DNA of 10,343 nucleotides from Ignavibacteriaceae bacterium (GTDB lineage: Bacteria; Bacteroidota; Ignavibacteria; Ignavibacteriales; Ignavibacteriaceae), in NCBI GenBank assembly GCA_019912505.1, contig JAIOIM010000648.1:1-10343 (forward strand), read 5' to 3'. Of the stretch, positions 1-7,601 are shown piece after piece; position 1 is the stretch's first letter, and each line of letters opens with the position of its first letter. The notes under the pieces are model-generated. The model was not told the DNA's origin, did no database searches, and worked only from the letters and a program-made list of their open reading frames with translations. A program made the position numbers and the translations under genes.

Positions 1-166
1 CGTATGTACAATTTGCTATACTGAGACTGAAAAAGTAATACATTGTGAAGCAAAAACCGCGATGGTTTCCGGCGTAAGATGGATTAATAACGATGTTGTT
101 AATTTTACATCAGCATCTTTCGGGGGATTTTTTGGAATTCTACTAACAGAATTAATATCAAAATGA
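1..166 (+). CDS. C-terminal end of an unrecognised protein (5' truncated by window edge)
   Basis: Reading from base 2 there are 54 open codons ending in TGA at 164-166. The visible tail begins VCTICYTETEKVIHC and ends FFGILLTELISK. It has three Cys in its first 15 residues (two spaced as CxxC), then a Gly/Phe-rich hydrophobic stretch near the C-terminus. I do not recognise the family from this fragment. Support for it being real is that the stop codon overlaps the start of the next gene as ATGA, the same junction type used twice more in this window (3129-3132 and 9074-9077). This implies co-transcription and possible translational coupling with the TPR gene. The hydrophobic tail could be a membrane or buried helix; a metal role for the Cys residues is only a possibility. 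Confidence 0.6.
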   Translation, partial: VCTICYTETEKVIHCEAKTAMVSGVRWINNDVVNFTSASFGGFFGILLTELISK

Positions 167-3132
167 AAAAAACGCTTTTAATTTTAATTTTTATTTCTAC
201 CGCTCTAATTTTTGGGCAGGGTATTGCCGATAAATATTACGAGGCAATGACCGCTTTTAATAGCAAAGACTATGGCAGAGCACACAGCCTGCTTGGTGAA
301 TTTATTCAGAATTACGGAATACATGATGAGCTTTTTGCTACTGCCCAATTTTATTCCGGCGAGTCTTTGCTTAACCTCGGTAAACCGGTAGCCGCCGCCT
401 CATCATACGAATTTCTTGTAAATAATTTTGAGTGGTCAGTCTTTAAAGAACGATCGCTCTACAGACTTGGTTTGATTTATTATGAAACTCAAAAATATTC
501 TTTATGCCGCGATAGATTAAAGCAATTGCTAGATGAATATCCCGAAAGTGAGTTTGCCGGTTCATCACTTTACTGGATTGGTGAAGCATACTCAAGCGAG
601 AACCAGGTTGAGGATGCAATTCAGTTTTTTTTGGATGCGATAAACAGTGAGAGAAATAACAAGTTTGTTGATTATTCTCTTTTTTCGCTCGGTAATATTT
701 TTGAAAGAACTGGCGATTATGAAAATGCAGTTGAGTATTATGATAGACTTTTGTCTTATCATCGCGATAGCCCACTAGCAGTTTCCGCACAAATCCGCAT
801 CGGCATTTGTTATTTTAAATTAAAGGATTACCAATCATCAATTCTTGAATTGAACAATCCCTCGCTTACCAATCTACCTCCGGGTATGTATGCCCAGAGT
901 CTGTACCTGCTGGCAAACAGTTATTACCGGGTGCAGGAATATGGAAACGCAGAAAAAACGTACTTCGAAATAATTCAAAATTTTCCGTCCGCAGAAATTG
1001 TAAAGGAAGTTAAGTACGGGCTGGCGTGGTCCTATTTCCAGCAAAAAAAGTATAACGATGCGTATAAAATTTTTAACGGATTGTCACTTGGTTCCGATAC
1101 AATTGCGATAAAATCTTTTTATTGGAAAGCCGAAGCAAAACGGTATGCCGGACAGGAAAATGAAGCGTTTGAAATTTTTAGGCAATTCCTCGAAACTTAT
1201 CCGGATAACCAATTGGCAAGAGGTGTGCAGTACCAACTTGGTTTGCTTAATTACAACCAGAGAAAATTTGAACTTGCTGAAAGATACCTGATTGCCGCTG
1301 TTGCAGCACAGGATCGTATGGTACGTGTCCGCGCATTAACTATGCTTGGTGAAATTGAGTTAAACAAAAAATCATTCGATGCCGCACGAAAATATTTTGA
1401 ATCGGCTCTTGATATAAAAACTTTGCCCGATGAGTTGCAGAATAGAGCTATGCTGGGACTCGGGGCTTCGTTATATTTTCTTGGAAGATATAAGGAAGCT
1501 ATCGAATATTTGTCGGACATAGACATCCGCGACGCTAACTTTGAAAGGAACAAAGTAAATTTTTACCTGGCAGAAAACCAATATTCGCTTGGCAACTTCC
1601 GTGAAGCACTAAACAGATACAGCAATGTTGATTTAAATGACGCCGAACTTGGTGCTGGCGCTCTTTATGGAAAGGCGTACAGCTATTTTGGATTAAAAGA
1701 TTATGAAAATGCGAGTGTACAATTCGGCGAATTTATAAAACGGTTTTCGGGTGATAAAAGAATTGTAGACACAAAACTTCGTCTTGCCGATTCTTATTTC
1801 GGCAGTAAAAATTATGTTGCAGCAAGCGAAGTTTATAAAAGCCTTGTTAACTCGCGCCAATTTGTTCTTAACGATTCCTACGCTTACTTCCAATATGCAC
1901 AGGCATTATTTAAAGCCGGTAAAACAACAGATGCAATTTCTGAATTTAGAAATCTGCAGCAGAAATTTCCAAACTCTGAGTATGGCGACCGCTCCCTTTA
2001 TTTAATCGGCTGGATAAATTTTCAGCGTGCAAATTTTTCGCAAGCTATTGCCGAGTACCGTAACATGATGAATATATATCCAAACTCAAAACTAAACCCG
2101 GTTGTTCATTATTCAATCGGCGATGCATACTTTAACATTGCCAAATATGATTCCGCCATAGTTAACTATCAAAAAGTTATCTTACTTTACCCGACATCAA
2201 ATTATGTTTTTGATGCCATCAACGGAATTCAGTATAGCTATGTAGCCAAAGGGCAGCCTGATAGGGCAATTGCTCTAATTGATGAATTCGTTTCAAGAAA
2301 TCCAAATCTAAGTTTTTCTGATGAAATCTTTTTTAAGAAGGGTGAAATTTATTACTCACTTCGTGAGTATCAATATGCTAAAAAAAGCTACCAGGTTTTT
2401 ATATCAAATTATCCGCAGAGTGAGCTAATACCGGATGCATATTTTTGGATTGGGAAATCAGCTCAAAATCTCGGGGAGGAAGAACTTGCATTATTTAATT
2501 TTGCCAAAGTTTACAACGCAGATATTAAAAGTGAAACCGGAACAGCGGCGGTTATTGAATCTGGAAAAATATTAGACGCTCAAGGGAAATATGGTAATGA
2601 AGTTGCTTTGTACGATAAGGCGCTTGCATCGCTTCCGCGTTCGGACAGTTATGCTGAAATTTTGTTTAACAAAGGTATGGCGCTCACTAACCAAGGTTCA
2701 ATCGATAAATCGTACGAAGTTTTTGATGAAATAAACCAATATCATCCTAACACCATATTTGCAGACAAAGCAAAGTTTGAACTTGGTTTAATTGAAATGG
2801 CAGCAAAGCGGTTTGCTAACGCAGAGTTTTATTTTCAAAAACTTGCAGAATCTCGAACGGATGATATCGGCGCAAAGGCTCAATATTTCTTCGGTGTTTC
2901 TAAGTTTGAACAACAGAGATACGCGGAGGCTATTACAGCGTTTGTCCGTGTGAGAACAATTTTTTCGGCTTATGATGAATGGCTTACAAAGTCATACTTA
3001 AAAATGGGGGATGGATATATCGAACTTAAAGATTACAAAAAAGCGGAAGAAATGTTTAGAGCAGTTTTATCAAACCATCGTGGAGATATGTTCGGCAAAG
3101 AAGCTCAAAATAAATTGAGGGCAATAAGATGA
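163..3132 (+). CDS. Secreted long TPR-repeat protein (about 989 aa)
   Basis: Residues 1-18 form a clear Sec signal peptide (MKK, hydrophobic core, then IFG before Gln19), so the protein should act in the periplasm or at the outer membrane. Almost all of the rest is tandem tetratricopeptide repeats of roughly 34-37 residues, probably about two dozen. They have the usual pattern of paired Tyr/Ala/Gly helices, and many carry a YP-x-S turn, for example DEYPESEFAGSSLYWIGEAY (125-144) and IYPNSKLNPVVHYSIGDAYF. The last repeat (about 943-989) is canonical and runs to the C-terminus. No catalytic domain is visible, so this is a protein-binding scaffold. The YP-x-S type is typical of CpoB/YbgF and BamD-like envelope TPRs. 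It overlaps the preceding and following genes by ATGA, and the ExbB-ExbD-TonB genes lie downstream, so a role organising a TonB/Tol-type envelope machine is inferred. The first ATG was chosen because it begins the signal peptide. Confidence 0.93.
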   Translation: MKKTLLILIFISTALIFGQGIADKYYEAMTAFNSKDYGRAHSLLGEFIQNYGIHDELFATAQFYSGESLLNLGKPVAAASSYEFLVNNFEWSVFKERSLYRLGLIYYETQKYSLCRDRLKQLLDEYPESEFAGSSLYWIGEAYSSENQVEDAIQFFLDAINSERNNKFVDYSLFSLGNIFERTGDYENAVEYYDRLLSYHRDSPLAVSAQIRIGICYFKLKDYQSSILELNNPSLTNLPPGMYAQSLYLLANSYYRVQEYGNAEKTYFEIIQNFPSAEIVKEVKYGLAWSYFQQKKYNDAYKIFNGLSLGSDTIAIKSFYWKAEAKRYAGQENEAFEIFRQFLETYPDNQLARGVQYQLGLLNYNQRKFELAERYLIAAVAAQDRMVRVRALTMLGEIELNKKSFDAARKYFESALDIKTLPDELQNRAMLGLGASLYFLGRYKEAIEYLSDIDIRDANFERNKVNFYLAENQYSLGNFREALNRYSNVDLNDAELGAGALYGKAYSYFGLKDYENASVQFGEFIKRFSGDKRIVDTKLRLADSYFGSKNYVAASEVYKSLVNSRQFVLNDSYAYFQYAQALFKAGKTTDAISEFRNLQQKFPNSEYGDRSLYLIGWINFQRANFSQAIAEYRNMMNIYPNSKLNPVVHYSIGDAYFNIAKYDSAIVNYQKVILLYPTSNYVFDAINGIQYSYVAKGQPDRAIALIDEFVSRNPNLSFSDEIFFKKGEIYYSLREYQYAKKSYQVFISNYPQSELIPDAYFWIGKSAQNLGEEELALFNFAKVYNADIKSETGTAAVIESGKILDAQGKYGNEVALYDKALASLPRSDSYAEILFNKGMALTNQGSIDKSYEVFDEINQYHPNTIFADKAKFELGLIEMAAKRFANAEFYFQKLAESRTDDIGAKAQYFFGVSKFEQQRYAEAITAFVRVRTIFSAYDEWLTKSYLKMGDGYIELKDYKKAEEMFRAVLSNHRGDMFGKEAQNKLRAIR

Positions 3133-4724
3133 AAAAGATTTTAATAATTTTAATGTTATTTTTAGTTGCATCCGCTTTTGCACAGGACGATAAACAAAAA
3201 AATCCGGGAGTAGAATTACCCGACTTTGTAATTACCGGAAAAGAAAATGTTTCGATACAAAACTCGAGCAAAATTAAACCCGACTTTGTGCCGATAATTT
3301 CGGAAGAATTTATAAAGCCTATTTTTTCGCCGGAACAATTGGAAACAAAGGACCTTTCAAATCCTGTAAAAGAAGAGATTAATTTATTCGACTCGCTTAA
3401 CTTTTACAAAGGGAGGCTAAAGGTCGGTGCCGGTTTATACACCTTACCCGAAGCGCAGGTATCTCTCTGGCAGCCGTTTTCAAGCGGTTTATTCAATGCC
3501 GGTTTGAGTGCCTACAACAAACGCGCTTATGTAGAAAACAGCGACCGGTTTGGTGTGAGAGCAAATGCATCTATAAATTATTTTGTAGATGCCGATTCAA
3601 AATTTTTACCTGGTTCCGAACTAAAAGTTGAGGGCTCGTACGGAATAAATTCCTATAAACTCTTTGCTTCTGATTTTCCAACAGTACGTCGTTCATTTGG
3701 TTTAGGAAACGCATCTTTGCAGTTTAATTATTTAACAAGTAAAATTCTAATATCATCTATAAAAATTGAAGATGAGTTTGCATCATTAAACGATGTAACT
3801 TATTCTGAAAACATTATAAAATTTTCGGGGATGAGTAAACTTCAGTTGTCTAATTTTGCTGTAGGAGCGCACGCAAAATTAATATCGGCATCGCTTAACA
3901 ATTCTATTTTTTCAAACGCAAAATTTGGTTTTGCAAACATTCGACCATTTATAGGCTTAAACATGTCCGATGCATTTAAAGCGACTTTTGGAATGGACTT
4001 TGAGTTTTACGAGAGTAAAACAATCTTTAATCCCTATGCCTCTATCGGAATAAAATTAGATAAAAGTATTTCATTGTTTGCGGAATATGCGCCGCATACT
4101 GAATTCTCAAGCGTCTCATCTTTTTTAAAGCAAAATGGTTATTTACAAGCCGACAGCAGTGTAGGTTTATTTTTTGATAAAAGAAGTAGCTTCCGCGGCG
4201 TTGTAAAATATGAATACGGCAAATATTTTGAGATTGACGGCGGTTTTGAATATACCTCGTCATCCAATTATCCCTATTTTGTCCCCGCCGCTACTAATGG
4301 TGAATTTACTTTAGTTTCAACCGATGCAAAAAGATTTGAAGGTTTTATAAATCTTCTTTTTCATAGTGGTCCCTACGGTATGTTTTACGGCAGCGTACAT
4401 TTTAGTGATACACGGGATACTGTAAATAATATTCTCCCCTATAGCCCTGCGCTTACGGCTAATTTAAATTACTCAATTAATTTTAACAAAAAGTATAATG
4501 CAGGCGTTACGGTTGAGTTTATTTCGGGAGGATATACAGATTTAACAAACATAAAAAAAGTAGATGGGTTATTCGATCTTGGTTTAAATTTCGGTTATCG
4601 AATTAATGAAAAATTTGTCTGGACATTGGAAGCACATAATCTTATCAATAGAAACAACTATATTTGGAACGGTTACAAAGAATTTCCCATGGATATAGCA
4701 GCTGGATTTAAGTACCAGTGGTAA
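3129..4724 (+). CDS. Outer-membrane beta-barrel protein, TonB-receptor-like C-terminus, no evident plug domain
   Basis: Residues 1-18 are a Sec signal peptide (MKKILIILMLFLVASAFA, cleavage before Gln19). The mature N-terminus carries PDFVITG at 31-37, which resembles the TonB box/early plug motif of TonB-dependent receptors (compare DTLVVTA in BtuB). It is followed by a short Pro/Glu-rich linker to about residue 85. From there to residue 531 the chain has alternating polar/aromatic beta-strands with Tyr/Phe/Gly ends and short turns, as in outer-membrane barrels. The last 35 residues (AHNLINRNNYIWNGY..., ending FKYQW) match the NL(I/F)N-x-x-Y and terminal aromatic signature of TonB-dependent receptors and of BAM substrates. 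The usual plug of about 120-150 residues is not visible, and 531 residues is short for a receptor. It starts inside the stop of the TPR gene (ATGA), so the two are probably made together. Alternative: a structural or porin-like barrel unrelated to TonB. Substrate unknown. Confidence 0.85.
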   Translation: MKKILIILMLFLVASAFAQDDKQKNPGVELPDFVITGKENVSIQNSSKIKPDFVPIISEEFIKPIFSPEQLETKDLSNPVKEEINLFDSLNFYKGRLKVGAGLYTLPEAQVSLWQPFSSGLFNAGLSAYNKRAYVENSDRFGVRANASINYFVDADSKFLPGSELKVEGSYGINSYKLFASDFPTVRRSFGLGNASLQFNYLTSKILISSIKIEDEFASLNDVTYSENIIKFSGMSKLQLSNFAVGAHAKLISASLNNSIFSNAKFGFANIRPFIGLNMSDAFKATFGMDFEFYESKTIFNPYASIGIKLDKSISLFAEYAPHTEFSSVSSFLKQNGYLQADSSVGLFFDKRSSFRGVVKYEYGKYFEIDGGFEYTSSSNYPYFVPAATNGEFTLVSTDAKRFEGFINLLFHSGPYGMFYGSVHFSDTRDTVNNILPYSPALTANLNYSINFNKKYNAGVTVEFISGGYTDLTNIKKVDGLFDLGLNFGYRINEKFVWTLEAHNLINRNNYIWNGYKEFPMDIAAGFKYQW

Positions 4725-4775
4725 TTAACTTAGCTTGATATTTTTTATTTTGTATCATAACAATAAATATTTATA
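4725..4775 (+). promoter_or_regulatory. AT-rich gap that may hold an internal promoter
   Basis: This 51-base gap is the largest within the plus-strand gene set, whose other junctions are overlaps or gaps of 25 bases or fewer. It is strongly AT-rich and contains TTGATA (4735-4740), TATTTTG (4746-4752) and TATAAT just before the start codon. None of these are at standard spacing for a sigma-70 or a Bacteroidota-type (TTG / TAnnTTTG) promoter. No hairpin followed by a T-run is visible, so it does not look like a terminator. The promoter call is weak and rests mainly on the gap size. Confidence 0.2.
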
Positions 4776-6503
4776 ATGATTTCTAAAGCCGAACTAATCC
4801 GTAAATTAGCAAGACGCGCAGGCGTGCCCGATCAGGAAGCAAAATTATTTTTTGAAATATTCCTGAAGCGGGCTGCCGAAATCCTAAAGCCGGGTTCCGC
4901 TGTTTTTATAAAGCAGTACGGGTACTTGCAGCTAAAAAGAGGGAAGATAAAAAATTTACCCGATGCAGACGGCACTCTCAGCGAGCCTGTTTATACTGAC
5001 TTAATGGTATTTTCAAACGATGAAGTTACCGATAACGACAACCTTTTTTTCAATATTCCGGTAAACGTAGTACAGAAACATCACCCGCTTGATTTACATT
5101 TTAGTTTAAGCATTGGCAAGCCCGTTATTCCGTTAAAAAATGTTACTGCCAGCCAGCACTTTCATCAGCCTGGCGGGTTGGAACTACAAAGGCTAATAGA
5201 TTCGAAAGTAGATAAATTATTTAAAGAGATTGAAGTCATTGAAGATTATTCAAAAGGGGAGGACGTGCTGCTGATAGACGCCTCCAACTTCAACCCAAAC
5301 CAGATGGAGATGAATTTATCCGGGAGTATTTCGCAAAGCGCAGCGGTTGCTTCCGAAAAAGAAAGGGAAAAGGGAGCTTCTGCTTTTTATAAAAACGGCA
5401 ATAATATTCCTTGGGATTTTGGTGATGATTTATCAAAACAAATTGAAGAAGAATCGATTTTGGATTTGACTGATGCCGAACAAATTTTGTTTAAAGAAAC
5501 TACTGAAGAGCAAATTGAAGAAACTAACATACCGCTGCCGTTTACAAAACCTGCGCCGCCTCCACCGATAAATGAAGAAGACTTTCAAGAAGTTAAAGCG
5601 GCGTTTAAAGATGTTATTCTACCGGATGAAAAAATTGAGGGAGGTTTAAATAAATTTTCATTGGCTTATAAAGACGATAAGTTAAACCCAACGCCGTCAA
5701 TGGAAATTGAAGAAGAAGAAGTTGAAGAAGGTTTTTCTCGATTAAAATTTAAAACTGCCACACATCAATTTGATGTTCCTGGCGAACTTAATCTTATTCC
5801 TGAAACAGATGAAGAATTTACCATTGATGATATTGAAGCGGGTGATGAGCAACAGGAAGAGCCGGTGGAAGAAAGTTTGCCTGTTGTAGAATTTAAGCCA
5901 ATAAAAATTGAAATGCCCCAAGTTGCTGAATTACCGAAAAAGAAAAACTGGTTATTTGTTTTTGTAATTGCAGGTTTAATATTGGTTAGTGCAGCCGCTT
6001 ATTTTATTTACATAAATCTTGATATGTTTTTAAATAAGAAAAATATTGCAAAACATGGCAAGGTGGAAAAAATAATTTCATCCGCTGTAAACCGTACTTA
6101 TGAAATCCCGGTATCTTATCCTTATCTGCCGGAAGGCGACTCCTTAAAACCTGTAAGCCAGGCAATCAATATAACCACTCCAATAACTACGCAGTTGAAA
6201 GAAGAACTATCGGTTATTTACAAAACGGAGGCTGAAAAGATTGAAGAGAAAAATAAAAAACCGGTCGGGCAGGCTGAAAAAATAAAAGAATTTATATACA
6301 AATACGGCAGCAATTATTTTGTTCAGGTTTCATCCTGGTCAAGTAAAAACACCGCCGATGAACAGGCTACCAGACTGCAAAGAGCCGGCAAAACCGCTAT
6401 ACTGGAAAAAGCTCAACTTGCGGGGGGAAGCATCCGGTACAGGGTTTTAGTCGGTAAATTCAGTACTCTTAAAGAAGCTGAAGATTTTAAAAATAAACAA
6501 TGA
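4776..6503 (+). CDS. HU-like domain / single TM / SPOR-domain protein (575 aa)
   Basis: Residues 1-56 match the helical half and first strands of the HU/IHF fold (SKAELIRKLARRAGV, EAKLFFEIFLKRAAEILKPG, then a short beta region ending LQLKRGK). The DNA-intercalating arm of true HU (RNPxTG) is not present. Residues 91-165 look like a second small domain with HFSLSIGKPVIPL. This order fits the HU-CCDC81-type bacterial domains known from Bacteroidota SPOR proteins. Residues about 180-388 are a low-complexity acidic linker rich in Glu/Asp. Residues 392-415 form one membrane helix preceded by PKKKN, which predicts the N-terminus in the cytoplasm. After a periplasmic linker, residues 509-575 are a SPOR domain (YFVQVSSWSS..., YRVLVGKFSTLKEAEDF), which in known cases binds glycan strands lacking stem peptides at division sites. 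It lies 25 bases before the exbB-type gene. Inferred role: linking a cytoplasmic component, possibly DNA or a cytoskeletal partner, to septal peptidoglycan. Confidence 0.9.
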   Translation: MISKAELIRKLARRAGVPDQEAKLFFEIFLKRAAEILKPGSAVFIKQYGYLQLKRGKIKNLPDADGTLSEPVYTDLMVFSNDEVTDNDNLFFNIPVNVVQKHHPLDLHFSLSIGKPVIPLKNVTASQHFHQPGGLELQRLIDSKVDKLFKEIEVIEDYSKGEDVLLIDASNFNPNQMEMNLSGSISQSAAVASEKEREKGASAFYKNGNNIPWDFGDDLSKQIEEESILDLTDAEQILFKETTEEQIEETNIPLPFTKPAPPPPINEEDFQEVKAAFKDVILPDEKIEGGLNKFSLAYKDDKLNPTPSMEIEEEEVEEGFSRLKFKTATHQFDVPGELNLIPETDEEFTIDDIEAGDEQQEEPVEESLPVVEFKPIKIEMPQVAELPKKKNWLFVFVIAGLILVSAAAYFIYINLDMFLNKKNIAKHGKVEKIISSAVNRTYEIPVSYPYLPEGDSLKPVSQAINITTPITTQLKEELSVIYKTEAEKIEEKNKKPVGQAEKIKEFIYKYGSNYFVQVSSWSSKNTADEQATRLQRAGKTAILEKAQLAGGSIRYRVLVGKFSTLKEAEDFKNKQ

Positions 6504-6528
6504 TAATTAATACGGTATAAGGTAAAAT

Positions 6529-7182
6529 ATGTATTTGATAGAAATATTTCTTAAAGGCGGATTATTGATGTGGGCTATTTTGTTCAGCTCAATTATAGGT
6601 CTTGGCGTTGTTATTGATAGGTATATAGTTTTAAGAAAAGCTAAAATTAATATACCGGCATTTATGGTACGCATTAGAGGGCTATTAAAAAAGAAAGATA
6701 TATCCGGAGCCGTCAGCTACTGTATGGAAGAAAAATCACCGGTTGCAAACATCATCCGTAAAGGATTGAAAAAATACAAACTCGGACACGAAAGAGTAAA
6801 AGAGTCAATTGAAAATGCCGGACGACAGGAAATAACCAAACTTGAAAAAGGGTTATCAATTTTGGCTTCCGTAGCGGGCATTGCGCCTCTGCTCGGTTTT
6901 CTCGGTACTGTTACCGGGATGATTCAGGCTTTTATGACTATTGAATCATTACAAGGCTCGGCAAACCCAAGTGACCTTGCCGGTGGTATTTGGGAAGCAT
7001 TGGTAACAACTGCTTTTGGTTTAATTGTAGGAATACCTGCTTTAGCTTTTTATAATTATTTTTTAACATCTGTAAAAAAATTAGTCGGTGATATGGAGGC
7101 AGTTGCAAATGATGTTGTTGACATAATTCAAGATACATCAAGCAGCGCTACAGATTACGAAGAAGTAGAAATAGATATTTAG
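6529..7182 (+). CDS. exbB: MotA/TolQ/ExbB-family proton channel protein
   Basis: At 217 residues this is a typical ExbB/TolQ inner-membrane channel subunit, which forms a pentamer around an ExbD/TolR dimer and couples proton flow to motion of TonB or TolA. Three membrane helices are visible: about 11-30, 108-136 and 153-180. The family core is present, with APLLGFLGTVTGM at 119-131, containing the polar Thr127 that corresponds to Thr148 of E. coli ExbB, and EALVTTAFGLIVGIPALAFY at 156-175, containing Thr160/161 (corresponding to Thr181). The cytoplasmic region between helices 1 and 2 holds the usual basic stretch with KGLKKYKLGHERV. The gene is followed after 8 bases by exbD and then tonB, which favours ExbB over TolQ; a TolQ label cannot be excluded because the families intergrade. 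The C-terminal tail (202-217) is acidic. A weak purine stretch (AAGGT, 6520-6524) precedes the ATG. Confidence 0.95.
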   Translation: MYLIEIFLKGGLLMWAILFSSIIGLGVVIDRYIVLRKAKINIPAFMVRIRGLLKKKDISGAVSYCMEEKSPVANIIRKGLKKYKLGHERVKESIENAGRQEITKLEKGLSILASVAGIAPLLGFLGTVTGMIQAFMTIESLQGSANPSDLAGGIWEALVTTAFGLIVGIPALAFYNYFLTSVKKLVGDMEAVANDVVDIIQDTSSSATDYEEVEIDI

Positions 7183-7190
7183 GCAACCCG

Positions 7191-7595
7191 ATGAAATTTT
7201 ACACATCTAAAGAACCATTGAGTATGTTTAGCTATTCGTCTATGACGGATATAGTTATGCTGCTTCTAATATTTTTTCTGCTTACTTCACAGTTTGTTAT
7301 CCAAACCGGCGTAAAAGTGCAGCTGCCAGGCAGCAAAACAAATGAGCAAAGCACAGCGACAAAAATGATTGTTACATTAACAGCCGGCGGCGGTGTTTAC
7401 CTTGGAAAAGATGAAGTTGCTATTGAGGAACTTCCTGCAAAAATTAGTGTATTAAAGAGTACGGTTATGGAAGAAAATCTAATCATCCGTGCAGACAAAG
7501 CCGTTGCTGTTGACCTTGTTATAAAAGTAATAGATGCAGCGCGTGCTTCCGGAATTGATAAATTTACAATTGAAACTGAAAAACAGAAACTTTAA
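7191..7595 (+). CDS. exbD: ExbD/TolR-family energy-transducing protein
   Basis: The 134-residue length and layout are normal for ExbD/TolR: a short cytoplasmic N-terminus, one membrane helix (about 18-37) and a periplasmic domain. The proton-carrying Asp of the helix is present as Asp20 in SMTDIVMLLLIFFLLTSQF, corresponding to Asp25 of E. coli ExbD. VKVQLPGS (41-48) follows, the conserved beta-strand/LP element just outside the membrane. The periplasmic part contains IIRADKAVAVDLVIKVIDAA and ends GIDKFTIETE, the usual C-terminal fold of the family. Together with the preceding ExbB-like protein it should make the proton-driven motor that acts on the TonB encoded next. It starts 8 bases after exbB and has no evident Shine-Dalgarno site, as is common in Bacteroidota. 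Confidence 0.95.
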   Translation: MKFYTSKEPLSMFSYSSMTDIVMLLLIFFLLTSQFVIQTGVKVQLPGSKTNEQSTATKMIVTLTAGGGVYLGKDEVAIEELPAKISVLKSTVMEENLIIRADKAVAVDLVIKVIDAARASGIDKFTIETEKQKL

Positions 7596-7601
7596 GATTT
7601 T

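Noticed and set aside
443..790. Minus-strand open frame of 115 codons
   Set aside because: Lies fully inside the TPR gene, has a His/Gln/Lys-rich composition without domain pattern, and no operon context.
1251..1553. Minus-strand open frame of 100 codons
   Set aside because: Antisense to the TPR repeats; low-complexity Ser/Ala composition and no start context.
4735..4758. TTGATA ... TATCAT as a sigma-70 promoter
   Set aside because: The boxes are only 12 bases apart, too short for a normal spacer; kept only as a weak note on the gap.
6529..7182. Flagellar MotA stator as an alternative identity for the channel protein
   Set aside because: Three helices, the GTVTG core and adjacent exbD and tonB fit ExbB/TolQ, not a four-helix MotA paired with MotB.
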